Below, piece by piece: positions 50,151-58,903 of a stretch of 64,000 nucleotides of DNA. Position 1 is the stretch's first letter; each line of letters begins with the position of its first letter. The notes under the pieces were generated by a model, which made no database searches, was not told where the DNA came from, and worked only from the letters and a program-made list of their open reading frames with translations. The stretch is from Bradyrhizobium sacchari (GTDB lineage: Bacteria > Pseudomonadota > Alphaproteobacteria > Rhizobiales > Xanthobacteraceae). Position numbers and translations under genes: made by a program. The stretch covers positions 1 to 64,000 of the forward strand of contig NZ_LWIG01000057.1 of assembly GCF_002068095.1 (NCBI RefSeq), read 5' to 3'.

Positions 50151-51926
50151 ATGCTTCGGATGCGATCCTTTCTGCCTCCCCTCCTCTTCACCCTTGCCTA
50201 TGCCGGCGTCTCGCTTGGCGTCACCAACTCGTATTACCAGCTGATCCTGACGCTGGTGCCGGTGTGGGCGGTGTTCGGTCTGTCATGGAACCTGCTTAGC
50301 GGCTACACCGGTCTGATCTCGTTCGGCCACGCCGCCTTCTTTGGCATCGGGGCCTATGCGACCGCGCTCGGGCAGATCTATTTCAACATCTCGCCTTGGC
50401 TGCTGATCCCGATCGCCGCCATGCTGGGCGGCATCGCCGGACTGCTGATCGGTTTTCCGACCTTCCGTCTCCAAGGCCACTATTTCGCGCTGGCGATGCT
50501 CGCCTATCCGCTCGCCATTCTCTACGTGTTCGAATGGCTCGGCTTCCAGGAGGTGACGCTTCCGATCAAGCGCGACGCGCCGATCGCCTATATGCAGTTC
50601 GCCGATCCCCACATCTATACGCTGCTCGGGCTCGCCATCATGCTGGCCACCATCGTGCTGACACAGGTGATCGAGCGCTCGCGCTTCGGCATAGCGCTGC
50701 TCGCGATCAAGCAGAACGAAGCCGCGGCCGAAGCCGCCGGGATCAACACGCTGGCCTGGAAACTGCGCGCGATCATGCTGAGCGGGGCAATCGCTGCCGC
50801 CATCGGCGGGTTCTATGCGCAGGTGCTGCTGGTCGTGACCCCGCAATCGGTGTTCGGCATGTTGGTGTCGGCACAGGCGCTGACGGTCGCAATGTTCGGC
50901 GGCGTCGGCACGGTCTGGGGCCCGGTCATCGGCTCCGTAATCCTCATTCCCCTTGCCGAGATCCTGCACGCCGAGGCCGGCGCGCGCATCCCCGGCATTC
51001 AGGGTGTCATCTTCGGGCTCGCTATCGTCTGCGTCATCCTGCTTGCGCCCGAAGGCCTGTTCTGGAAACTCCGCGATCTCCTGCGCAAACGAACCGCATC
51101 CAAGGCGACCGTCAGCGACGCCACGGAAACCGCGGCGGCCGCCAACGTCACGGCGCTGAAGCCCGCCGCGCGGCAGGGCGCGGCCACCGGCCAAGTCGTT
51201 CTCGAGGTTCGCAACCTCTCGCGTTCTTTTGGCGGCCTCAAGGCGGTGCAGGACGTCAGCTTCAGGCTGCACAAAAACGAGATCCTCGGCATCATCGGCC
51301 CCAATGGCGCGGGCAAGACGACGCTGTTCAACCTCCTCAACGGCTTTCTGAAGCCGAGCCAGGGCGAGGTGTTGATCGACGGCCGCGACATGTCCGGCCA
51401 GCGGCCGCACGTGATCTGCGAGGCTGGCGTCGGTCGCACCTTCCAGGTCATGCGACCTTTCCTGCGCATGTCGATTCTCGACAATGTCGTGGTCGGCGCC
51501 TATGTGCGCGCGCGATCCGACGAGGAGGCGCGCAAGATGGCCGCCGACGCCGTTGTGCGCGTCGGACTCTCCGCCGTCGCCGATCGTATCGCCGGCGAAC
51601 TCTCGACCAAGGAGCTGCGGTTGATGGAGCTTGCCCGTGCGATCGCCGGCCGACCGCGCATCCTGCTGCTCGACGAGACGCTCGCGGGCCTCGGGCACAG
51701 CGAGGCGGATGAGGTCGTCGCCGTGATCCAACAACTCGCCCGCGACGGCATGACGATCGCCATCATCGAGCACACCATGCAGGCGATGGTCCGCCTGGTC
51801 GACAGCTTCCTCGTGCTAGACCACGGCGCCGTCATTACCGAGGGCCTGCCCGAGGTCGTGACGCGCGACAGCCGCGTGATCGAAGCCTATCTCGGCAAGA
51901 AATGGGTGGGCCATGTTGCGAATTGA
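50151..51926 (+). CDS. Fused LivM permease - LivG ATP-binding protein
   Basis: A 591-residue protein. Residues about 1-310 are a LivM-type permease with many membrane segments (NLLSGYTGLISFGHAAFFGIG, AIKQNEAAAEAAGINT). After an Ala-rich linker (about 320-350) comes a LivG-type ATPase with Walker A GPNGAGKT, Q-loop TFQVMRPF and Walker B ILLLDETLAGL. The signature sequence is LSTKELRLMELARA instead of LSGGQ. The gene starts two bases after livH and overlaps livF by 14 bases. LivM-LivG fusions are known in Bradyrhizobium-type genomes. Confidence 0.9.
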   Translation: MLRMRSFLPPLLFTLAYAGVSLGVTNSYYQLILTLVPVWAVFGLSWNLLSGYTGLISFGHAAFFGIGAYATALGQIYFNISPWLLIPIAAMLGGIAGLLIGFPTFRLQGHYFALAMLAYPLAILYVFEWLGFQEVTLPIKRDAPIAYMQFADPHIYTLLGLAIMLATIVLTQVIERSRFGIALLAIKQNEAAAEAAGINTLAWKLRAIMLSGAIAAAIGGFYAQVLLVVTPQSVFGMLVSAQALTVAMFGGVGTVWGPVIGSVILIPLAEILHAEAGARIPGIQGVIFGLAIVCVILLAPEGLFWKLRDLLRKRTASKATVSDATETAAAANVTALKPAARQGAATGQVVLEVRNLSRSFGGLKAVQDVSFRLHKNEILGIIGPNGAGKTTLFNLLNGFLKPSQGEVLIDGRDMSGQRPHVICEAGVGRTFQVMRPFLRMSILDNVVVGAYVRARSDEEARKMAADAVVRVGLSAVADRIAGELSTKELRLMELARAIAGRPRILLLDETLAGLGHSEADEVVAVIQQLARDGMTIAIIEHTMQAMVRLVDSFLVLDHGAVITEGLPEVVTRDSRVIEAYLGKKWVGHVAN

Positions 51927-52620
51927 GGGTTTGAGCGCGGGTTACTCCGCAAAGCCCGTGCTAAACGACGTCTCGATCAACGTCGGTGCTGGCCAGTTCG
52001 TGGCGATCGTCGGGCCCAATGGCGCCGGCAAGACCACGCTGTTCAAGACGGTCTCCGGCATCGTGAAGCCGAGCGGCGGAAAAATCACGTTTGACGGCGT
52101 CGATCTGCTCGCAGTACCGCCGCCGCAGCGCGCCCATCTCGGCATCGCTCACGTTCCCGAGGGCCGTCAGGTTTTCCCGTCGCTAACCGTGATGGAGAAC
52201 CTGGAGATGGGCGCGATGACAGAGAGCGGCCGGCGCGACTGGCAAGCCAATATCGAGCGCATCTTCGAATGGCTTCCGGTCCTGAAGGAGCGCCACAATC
52301 AGTTCGCCGGCACGATGTCTGGTGGCCAGCAGCAGATGCTTGCGATCGGCCGCGGCCTCGCCTCCTCACCAAAGCTGCTGATGCTGGACGAGCCCTCGAT
52401 GGGACTCGCGCCATCGACCGCGGACTTCATCTTCGAACGCCTGATCGAAATCCGCCGCCAGTCCGGGCTGACGATGCTTCTTGTCGAGCAGCGCGTCGCA
52501 GAAGCTCTGGAATCGGCCGACCATGGCTACGTCCTCGAAGCCGGACACGTCGTGCTCGAAGGCAACAACGATACCCTGCGCGCCGACGACCGCGTGCGCA
52601 AAGCCTATCTCGGCATGTGA
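51913..52620 (+). CDS. livF: ABC ATP-binding protein (LivF family)
   Basis: A 235-residue ATPase with Walker A GPNGAGKT, LivF-specific VPEGRQVFPSLTVMENLEMG, signature MSGGQQQMLAIGRGL and Walker B LLMLDEPSMGLAP. It pairs with the LivG part of the upstream fusion, whose degenerate signature may make LivF supply one complete ATP site. It is followed after 36 bases by the two binding-protein genes. Confidence 0.93.
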   Translation: MLRIEGLSAGYSAKPVLNDVSINVGAGQFVAIVGPNGAGKTTLFKTVSGIVKPSGGKITFDGVDLLAVPPPQRAHLGIAHVPEGRQVFPSLTVMENLEMGAMTESGRRDWQANIERIFEWLPVLKERHNQFAGTMSGGQQQMLAIGRGLASSPKLLMLDEPSMGLAPSTADFIFERLIEIRRQSGLTMLLVEQRVAEALESADHGYVLEAGHVVLEGNNDTLRADDRVRKAYLGM

Positions 52621-52656
52621 CCAAAACAAAAACAGAGACCAGGGAGCAAACAAAAA

Positions 52657-53907
52657 ATGAACAAGACATCGAAAGGCAAGATAGCGAACGGATTGACGCG
52701 CCGAACCGTGCTGTCTGGCGCCGCCGCTGTCAGCCTCGCAGGCATCGCCCGCGCGCAAGAACCGGCCCAGATCAAGGTCGGGCTGATCGTGCCGCTCTCG
52801 GGCATCTACACCCGCCCCGGCCAGGTGATGAAGATGGGCGCTGAAATGGGGATCGAGCACATCAATGCGCAAGGCGGCATCAAGGCTCTCGGCGGCGCCA
52901 AGCTGAAGCTGGTCGTGATCGATTGTGGCGACACCACCGAGAAGGCCAAGAACGCGGCGCAGCGCATGGTGGCGCAGGAGCCCGATCTCGTCGCCGCCAC
53001 CGGCTCCTATCTCTCTTCTTTCACGCTCGCGGTCACCGAAGTGACCGAGCGCGCCGAACTACCGGTTCTGACGCTGTCTTATTCCGACCTTTTGACCGAC
53101 CGCGGCTTCAAATACATCTTCCAGACCGCCGCGACCGCAAGCCGCCAGTCCGAGCTTGGCCTGCCAACCTTGATGAAGCTCGCCGAGAATGCGTCGGGCA
53201 AGAAGCCCAAGACCGTGGCGATGCTGATGGACAACACGGCAACCTCGGTCGCCACCGCCAAGGCGCTCAAGGAGAAGCTGTTGGCGCAGGAAGGCCTCCA
53301 GCTCGTCGTCGAGGAGGTCTGGACCCCGCCGCTGTCGGATGCAACGCCGCTGATCCAGAAGGTTCGCTCGGCCAAGCCAGACCTGCTGCTGTTCATGCCG
53401 AATGCGGTATCTGACGCCAAGCTTGGCCTCGAGAAGATCAGCGAGTTCGGCCTCGGCCAGGGCAAGATCCCGACGGTCTCCTTCAGCATCACCATCGCCG
53501 AGCCCGACATGCTCCAGAGCGTCAGCCCGGACACCGTGCAGGGCATCATGACCATCGTCGCCAATTGGGGCTCCAAGGGCCACGAGGCGCTGATCGCCGA
53601 GCTCAAGGCCAGGTACAAGGAGCCCTGGATGACGCAGAACGTCATCTCGACCTATGGCGACATGTGGCTGATGAAGGAAGCGCTGGAAAAGGCCGGCAAG
53701 GCCGATCGCAACGCGGTCGCGCAGGCCTTCCGCACCATGGATGCCGGTCCGTCGAAATACTATCCGGGTGGCCAGCTGAAATTCGACGAGAAAGGCCGCC
53801 GCGTCGGCGCCGGCGTCGTCATCGTGCAATGGCAATCGGGCGTGCCTGTCACCGTCTATCCGCCCGAGCTCGCGCAGGCTCAGCCGTTCTGGCCAAAGAA
53901 ATCCTAA
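52657..53907 (+). CDS. Liv-type periplasmic binding protein, Tat-type signal
   Basis: A 416-residue protein with a twin-arginine leader (LTRRTVLSGAAAVSLAGIARA). The type I periplasmic fold of the amino-acid/amide group follows: VGLIVPLSGIYTRPGQ, AAQRMVAQEPDLVAATGSYL, LTLSYSDLLTDRGFKYIFQT and YGDMWLMKEAL. It presents the ligand to the LivHMGF importer. It is preceded by an A-rich leader with GGGAG. It is followed by a close paralogue, suggesting tandem duplication and perhaps two related ligands. Confidence 0.9.
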   Translation: MNKTSKGKIANGLTRRTVLSGAAAVSLAGIARAQEPAQIKVGLIVPLSGIYTRPGQVMKMGAEMGIEHINAQGGIKALGGAKLKLVVIDCGDTTEKAKNAAQRMVAQEPDLVAATGSYLSSFTLAVTEVTERAELPVLTLSYSDLLTDRGFKYIFQTAATASRQSELGLPTLMKLAENASGKKPKTVAMLMDNTATSVATAKALKEKLLAQEGLQLVVEEVWTPPLSDATPLIQKVRSAKPDLLLFMPNAVSDAKLGLEKISEFGLGQGKIPTVSFSITIAEPDMLQSVSPDTVQGIMTIVANWGSKGHEALIAELKARYKEPWMTQNVISTYGDMWLMKEALEKAGKADRNAVAQAFRTMDAGPSKYYPGGQLKFDEKGRRVGAGVVIVQWQSGVPVTVYPPELAQAQPFWPKKS

Positions 53908-53942
53908 AGCGGCGCGCATTTTTTTTAGGGAGGAGAATTGTC

Positions 53943-55181
53943 ATGACTGCAAAGGGCAAGACCGGGATCTCTCGCAGAGCATTGCTAGCTGGCGCCTCCG
54001 GCACTCTGATCGCATCCCGCGCCGGCTTGGGGCAGCAACCTGCCGAGGTGAAGGTCGGCCTTCTGGTGCCGATCTCCGGGCTTTACGCCCGCCCGGGCAC
54101 GGTGATGCGCGAAGGCGCCGAGATGGCGGTCGATCACATCAACGCGCAAGGCGGCATCAAGGCACTCGGCGGTGCCAAGCTGAAGCTTGTGGTGCTCGAT
54201 TCGGGCGACACCACGGAGAAGGCCAAGAACGCCGCCCAACGCATGGTCGCACAGGAGACTGACCTGGTCGCGGCCAGCGGCGCCTATCTGTCTTCGTTCA
54301 CCCTCGCGGTGACCGAGGTCACCGAGCGCGCAAACCTGCCTATGCTCACCCTCTCCTATTCCGACCTCATCACTGAGCGGGGGTTCAAATACGTGTTCCA
54401 GACCGCGGCCACCGCAGGTTCGCAGGCGCGGCAAGCATTGCCGCAGCTTATCAAGCTGGCGGAGACGGCCTCCGGCAAGCGACCGAAGACCGTCGCGATC
54501 CTCACCGACAACACCGGGGCCTCGATCGCCTCCGCAAAGGCGATGCGCGAGGGCCTGCTCGCCGAGAACCAGTTGCAGCTGATCGTCGACGAGACATTCA
54601 CGCCGCCGCTGGCAGATGCGACATCGCTGGTACAGAAGATCCGCTCGGCGAAGCCCGACCTGCTCTTCTTCCTGCCGACAGTGATTTCGGATGCAAAGCT
54701 GCTGCTCGAGAAGATGAACGAGTTCGGCCTTGGCCAAGGCAAAGTGCCGACTATCTCGTTCGGCATCGCGATCGCCGAGCCGGACATGCTGCAGACCGTC
54801 AGCCCGGAACTGCTCCAGGGCGTCCTGACCTGCGTCGCGAGCTGGGGTGCCAAGGGCCACGAGACGTTGATCGCCGAATTGAAGACCCGCTACAAGGAGC
54901 CGTGGATGACGCAGAATGCGATCTCCACCTACGGCGACATGTGGGTGATCAAGGATGCGCTGGAGAAGGCCGGCAAGGCCGATCGCGTTGCCGTCGGCGA
55001 AGCGCTGCGCACCATGGATGGCGGTCCCTCCAAATATTACCCACTCGGGGAGATCAAGTTCGACGAAAAGGGCCGCCGCGTCGGCGCCGGCATGACCATC
55101 GTGCAGTGGCAGTCCGGCGTACCGGTGACGGTATTCCCGCCCGAGCTCGCGCTGGCAAAGCCGTTCTGGCCGAAGAGCTGA
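53943..55181 (+). CDS. Liv-type periplasmic binding protein, paralogue
   Basis: A 412-residue protein starting at 53943 with GGGAGGAG upstream and a twin-arginine-like leader (ISRRALLAGASGTLIA). It matches the previous protein over its entire length in long blocks (INAQGGIKALGGAKLKLVV, DTTEKAKNAAQRMVAQE, FDEKGRRVGAGM). Changes occur in ligand-side loops, such as ATASRQSELGL versus ATAGSQARQAL. Frames starting at 53565 lie in the first gene and are rejected. Diversified ligand recognition is the simplest reading. Confidence 0.9.
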   Translation: MTAKGKTGISRRALLAGASGTLIASRAGLGQQPAEVKVGLLVPISGLYARPGTVMREGAEMAVDHINAQGGIKALGGAKLKLVVLDSGDTTEKAKNAAQRMVAQETDLVAASGAYLSSFTLAVTEVTERANLPMLTLSYSDLITERGFKYVFQTAATAGSQARQALPQLIKLAETASGKRPKTVAILTDNTGASIASAKAMREGLLAENQLQLIVDETFTPPLADATSLVQKIRSAKPDLLFFLPTVISDAKLLLEKMNEFGLGQGKVPTISFGIAIAEPDMLQTVSPELLQGVLTCVASWGAKGHETLIAELKTRYKEPWMTQNAISTYGDMWVIKDALEKAGKADRVAVGEALRTMDGGPSKYYPLGEIKFDEKGRRVGAGMTIVQWQSGVPVTVFPPELALAKPFWPKS

Positions 55182-55210
55182 CAACGCCCGAACAAGAGAC
55201 GGAGAACAAG

Positions 55211-55591
55211 ATGGACAAAGCGACCTACGACCGCGGCCTCGAGATCCGCAAAAGCGTGCTCGGCAATGAGTTCGTCGACAAGGCAATCGCGTCCGCCGAC
55301 GAGTTCAATCGCCCGATGCAGGACCTCACCACCGAATATTGCTGGGGCTACGTCTGGGGCCGCGAGGGCCTCACGCGCAAGACCCGCAGCTTCCTTAACC
55401 TCGCAATGCTCTGCGCGCTCAACCGTCCGCACGAACTGAAGACCCACGTCCGCGGCGCCCTCGCCAATGGCGCAACGCGCGAGGAGATCCGCGAGGTCTT
55501 CATGCAGGTCGCAATTTATTGCGGCGTGCCGGCTGGCGTCGATGCATTCCGGAACGCGAAGGAAGTCTTTGCCGAGCTCGACAAGAAGTAA
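55211..55591 (+). CDS. Carboxymuconolactone decarboxylase family protein
   Basis: A 126-residue AhpD-like/PcaC-like protein with RKSVLGNEFVDKAI, EYCWGYVWGREGLTRKTRSF, LNRPHELKTHVRGALANGA and VAIYCGVPAGVDAFRNA. It is strongly similar to the 45173 gene throughout, so the two operons each carry one copy. The ATG at 55211 has GGAGA upstream. It is 15 bases before the first short-chain dehydrogenase gene. Confidence 0.87.
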   Translation: MDKATYDRGLEIRKSVLGNEFVDKAIASADEFNRPMQDLTTEYCWGYVWGREGLTRKTRSFLNLAMLCALNRPHELKTHVRGALANGATREEIREVFMQVAIYCGVPAGVDAFRNAKEVFAELDKK

Positions 55592-55606
55592 CGGACGGCG
55601 GCTGCG

Positions 55607-56377
55607 ATGAAGGGCAAATGGGCACTGGTGACCGGCGCGACAGCGGGCCTTGGCCTCGCCGTCGCGGAAGGCCTTGCCGGCGCGGGCGTCAATATTGTCC
55701 TTCACGATCTCGTTGCACCGAAGCAGGCCGCGGATGATCTGCACACCCGCTCCGGCGTGGAGGTCATCGCGGTGGGTGTCGATCTGACCCAGCGCGACGC
55801 GATCGAGGCCATGATGGCCGATCTGCTCGACCGCTGCGGTGCCATCGACATCCTCGTCAACAACGCTGTGGTCCGGCATTTCTCGGCGATCGAGCAGTTT
55901 CCGCCCGAAAGATGGGAACAGGCGCTCGCCGTCAATCTCTCGGCCCCATTCCATCTGATCCGCCTGGCGCTGCCGGCCATGAAGCAGCGGGGCTGGGGCC
56001 GGATCATCAATATGGGCTCGATCTATTCGAGCCGCGCGATCGAGGGCCGCATTGACTACGTCACCACCAAGACGGCGATTTTGGGTATCACCCGCGCCGT
56101 CGCCATCGAGACGGCCCGTAGCGGCATCACCTGCAACGCGCTTTGCCCGGGCACGCTGCCGACGCCCGCCATCCTCAATAAGATCGCGACGATCGCGTCG
56201 AACAACGGCCGTCCGATCGACGACGTGACCCGTGAGTATCTCGGCGAACGCCAGCCGACACAGCGTTTCGTCGAACTGAATGCCGTTGCCGCTATGGTCG
56301 TCTTTCTCTGCGGTCCGGCCGCAAAGGACATCACCGGAGCCAGCCTACCGATCGATGGCGGTTGGTCCGTCGCATGA
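55607..56377 (+). CDS. Short-chain dehydrogenase/reductase
   Basis: A 256-residue classical SDR with cofactor motif TGATAGLGLA, NNAVVRHF (where NNAG is usual), the active-site region NMGSIYSSRAIEGRIDYVTTK with Tyr and Lys in YVTTK, and the C-terminal GASLPIDGGWSVA. This resembles 3-hydroxybutyrate dehydrogenase-like and 3-oxoacyl reductase-like SDRs. It oxidises or reduces a hydroxy/keto intermediate with NAD(P). It is in one operon with the following SDR (24-base gap). Confidence 0.9.
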   Translation: MKGKWALVTGATAGLGLAVAEGLAGAGVNIVLHDLVAPKQAADDLHTRSGVEVIAVGVDLTQRDAIEAMMADLLDRCGAIDILVNNAVVRHFSAIEQFPPERWEQALAVNLSAPFHLIRLALPAMKQRGWGRIINMGSIYSSRAIEGRIDYVTTKTAILGITRAVAIETARSGITCNALCPGTLPTPAILNKIATIASNNGRPIDDVTREYLGERQPTQRFVELNAVAAMVVFLCGPAAKDITGASLPIDGGWSVA

Positions 56378-56401
56378 AGACATTGGATTGGGAGTGCTGC
56401 G

Positions 56402-57142
56402 ATGACTGAACAATCAGGCCAGACCGTCATACTTACGGGCGCCGCCGGCGGCATGGGACGCGCGATCACCAAGGCGCTGCTCGAGAGCGGCCGCCGTGTC
56501 GTGCTGGTCGATCGCGACGCCAAGGCACTTCAGGAGCTAGCGGCGACCGGCCGGGACGCCGTATTCCCGATCCAGCTCGACATCAGCGATGCAAAGGCTG
56601 TGGATGGCCTTCCGGACGCCATTCCCAGTCATTTCAAGCCGCTCGACGTTCTCATCAATAACGCGGGCCACGATATCGGCGGGCGGACCCGCTTCGACAT
56701 CGGCTCGGCGGACGACTGGTCCAACATTATCCAGACCAACCTGATCGGCTTGATGCGCGTCACCCGAGCGATCCTCCCTGCGATGGTCCAGCGCAATACC
56801 GGCCATGTCGTCAACATCAGCTCCATCAACGCGGTCCGGATCGTCCCCGATATGGCCGCCTACAGCGCCAGCAAGGCGGGCGTGCACATGTTTACCGAGA
56901 CCCTCCGTGGCGAGCTGGCGGAAACCGCAATTCGGGTCACCGAGCTCCAGCCCGGCCTGACCCGGACCAATATCATCCTGACCCGCTACCGTGGTGATCA
57001 GCAGAAGGAAAAGGACTATTTCAACCAGTTCAAGATGGCGCTCGATCCAGCCGATATCGCCCGCTCAATCGTCTTTGCCCTTGACCAGCCACCCCACGTT
57101 CAAATTGCCGAGATGATGATTCTGCCTGTAAACCGGTACTGA
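56402..57142 (+). CDS. Short-chain dehydrogenase/reductase
   Basis: A 246-residue SDR with TGAAGGMGRAI, NNAGHDIGG, VVNISSINAVR and catalytic YSASK. The ending PPHVQIAEMMILPVNRY is typical of the YdfG/serine-dehydrogenase-like branch acting on 3-hydroxy acids. Its substrate may be a hydroxy acid from the same pathway. It is followed 23 bases later by the regulator gene. Confidence 0.9.
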   Translation: MTEQSGQTVILTGAAGGMGRAITKALLESGRRVVLVDRDAKALQELAATGRDAVFPIQLDISDAKAVDGLPDAIPSHFKPLDVLINNAGHDIGGRTRFDIGSADDWSNIIQTNLIGLMRVTRAILPAMVQRNTGHVVNISSINAVRIVPDMAAYSASKAGVHMFTETLRGELAETAIRVTELQPGLTRTNIILTRYRGDQQKEKDYFNQFKMALDPADIARSIVFALDQPPHVQIAEMMILPVNRY

Positions 57143-57165
57143 CTTTTCCCAATTAGGATCCGGAC

Positions 57166-57882
57166 ATGGAAAGACGCCGCGAATTGCAGTCGACACTCCG
57201 CATCGAGGACGTCCCGACCGTCCGGGCGATGGTCGCGCAAAAGCTGCGCGAGGCGATCATGTCCGGAACACTGAAACCAGGCCAGCGCCTCGTCGAACGC
57301 GAACTCTGCGAAATGATGGGCGTCAGCCGCCCCTCGATCCGCGAAGCGCTGCGCGCCCTCGAGGCCGACGGGCTGGTCAACTCCGTCCCCCACCGAGGCC
57401 CCGTCGTCTCCACGATCAGCCTGGAGGAAGCCCGGCAGCTCTACGCGGCACGCGCGGTCCTCGAAGGATATGCCGGCCGCGAATGCGCCCGGCTCAACGA
57501 CCCCGAGGTCGCGCGCCGAATTGGTGATGCGCTCGCGCGGCTGAAGGCCGCCGCCGCCAAGCAGGATCTGGTCGGCTGCCTTGAAGCTAAGACCGACTTT
57601 TACGCCGCGCTGATCGGCGGCTGCCGCAATGCCTTCATCGAGCGTATGCTCAAGCCGCTCCACGACCGAATCCAGCTGTTGCGGATCACCTCGATGTCGC
57701 AGCCGAAGCGGATCAACAAGAGCCTGCGCGAGGTCACCGCGATCTGGCGCGCGATCCAGAGCGGCGACGCGGACCTCGCCGAGCGCTGCTGCGTCGACCA
57801 CATCAACGCGGCCGCCGTGGCCGCGCTCGACATGATTGAAAAATCGTCGGCGGCCAAGGAGGCGGCGCCTTCCGACGACTAA
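57166..57882 (+). CDS. GntR-family regulator, FCD subgroup
   Basis: A 238-residue protein. The winged helix reads VRAMVAQKLREAIMSGTLKP followed by GQRLVERELCEMMGVSRPSI-REALRALEADGLV. The FCD domain has LYAARAVLEGYAGRECARL, KTDFYAALIGGCRN and the final AERCCVDHINAA. Its recognition helix is a standard FadR-type one, making it a good candidate for the TTGTCTGACAA site at 46656. It lies inside the plus operon it may control. The ligand is unknown, probably the imported acid or its CoA ester. Confidence 0.9.
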   Translation: MERRRELQSTLRIEDVPTVRAMVAQKLREAIMSGTLKPGQRLVERELCEMMGVSRPSIREALRALEADGLVNSVPHRGPVVSTISLEEARQLYAARAVLEGYAGRECARLNDPEVARRIGDALARLKAAAAKQDLVGCLEAKTDFYAALIGGCRNAFIERMLKPLHDRIQLLRITSMSQPKRINKSLREVTAIWRAIQSGDADLAERCCVDHINAAAVAALDMIEKSSAAKEAAPSDD

Positions 57883-57904
57883 AAAAGCCGCCAGGGAGTG
57901 TTCG

Positions 57905-58879
57905 ATGACGTATCTCGTACGATCGCTGATCCTGTTTTTCCTGTTCTACCCTTGCGGCACCGCGAAAGCGGACGACTACCCTTCCCGCCCGGTCACGATG
58001 ATCGTACCATTCTCCGCCGGCGGCCCGGGTGACGTCATCGCGCGCATCCTCGGCAACGCCATGAGCGCGACGCTGAAACAGTCCATCGTCATCGAGAATG
58101 TCGTCGGCGCCGGCGGTACGCTCGGCACCAACCGCGTCGCCAAGGCCGCGCCCGATGGCTATACGCTGCTGCTGATGCATGTCGGCCAAGCCACCGCACC
58201 GGCTCTCTACGCAAAATTGCCGTTCGACCCTGTCAGTGACTTCGCCATGATCGGGCTCGTGACCGATGTACCCATGATCCTGGTGGCCCGTCCGAACTTT
58301 CCGGCCAAGGATCTCGGCGAGATGATCGCTCGCATCCGGAGCGAGGGCGACAAGATGACCTTCGGCAATGTCGGTCTCGGCTCAGCCTCGCAGCTCTGCG
58401 GCCTGATGTTCATGAGCACCACCGATACAAAACTCTCGCAGATCTACTATAAGGGCGGCGGACCTGCGCTGAACGACGTCATAGCCGGCCACATCGACGT
58501 CTATTGCGATCCCGCGACGGGGCCAACGCCGTACATTCAGTCGAAAACGATCAAGGGCTACGCCATCACCAGCAGGACGCGCGTCGCGACATTGCCTGAC
58601 GTACCGACCTCGGCGGAAGCCGGAGTTCCCGAATTCAATGTCACGACCTGGTATGGCCTCTACGCGCCACACGGCACGCCGAAGCCCATCGTCGACCATC
58701 TCGTCGGCGCACTGCAGACGGCCCTGAAGGATCCCGCCCTGATCAGCCGCTTCGCCGAACTCAGCATGGCGCCGGTCGAGATCGAGCGCGCAACTCCGCA
58801 AGCGCTCGAGACGTTCCTGAAAGCTGAAATCAGCAAATGGGGACGAATCATCAAGGCGGCTGGAATCGAGCCGCAGTAG
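57905..58879 (+). CDS. Tripartite tricarboxylate transporter-type binding protein (Bug family)
   Basis: A 324-residue protein. A signal peptide (ILFFLFYPCGTAKA) is followed by YPSRPVTMIVPFSAGGPGDV, the Bug-family entry motif. ENVVGAGGTLGTNRVAKAAP, GYTLLLMHVG, and the C-terminal EFNVTTWYGLYAPHGTPKPI also fit. GGGAG precedes the ATG. No TctA/TctB membrane genes are in the window, so it must use a permease elsewhere or act as an orphan receptor, as many Bug proteins do. It is the third kind of importer component in this island. Confidence 0.9.
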   Translation: MTYLVRSLILFFLFYPCGTAKADDYPSRPVTMIVPFSAGGPGDVIARILGNAMSATLKQSIVIENVVGAGGTLGTNRVAKAAPDGYTLLLMHVGQATAPALYAKLPFDPVSDFAMIGLVTDVPMILVARPNFPAKDLGEMIARIRSEGDKMTFGNVGLGSASQLCGLMFMSTTDTKLSQIYYKGGGPALNDVIAGHIDVYCDPATGPTPYIQSKTIKGYAITSRTRVATLPDVPTSAEAGVPEFNVTTWYGLYAPHGTPKPIVDHLVGALQTALKDPALISRFAELSMAPVEIERATPQALETFLKAEISKWGRIIKAAGIEPQ

Positions 58880-58883
58880 ACGA

Positions 58884-58901
58884 CCTTGCGGCGTAGCAAG
58901 G
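58884..58901. terminator. Hairpin between convergent genes
   Basis: CCTTGC-ggcgta-GCAAGG between the stops at 58879 (plus) and 58904 (minus). The stem is a perfect six base pairs, without a clear T-run; it is a weak bidirectional terminator candidate. Confidence 0.4.
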
Positions 58902-58903
58902 CA

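Noticed and set aside
50396..51712. 438-codon plus-strand frame
   Set aside because: Same strand, other frame, within the LivM-LivG fusion gene; Arg/Ala/His-rich nonsense product.
53985..55286. 433-codon minus-strand frame
   Set aside because: Antisense to the second Liv-type binding protein gene; no domain recognisable.
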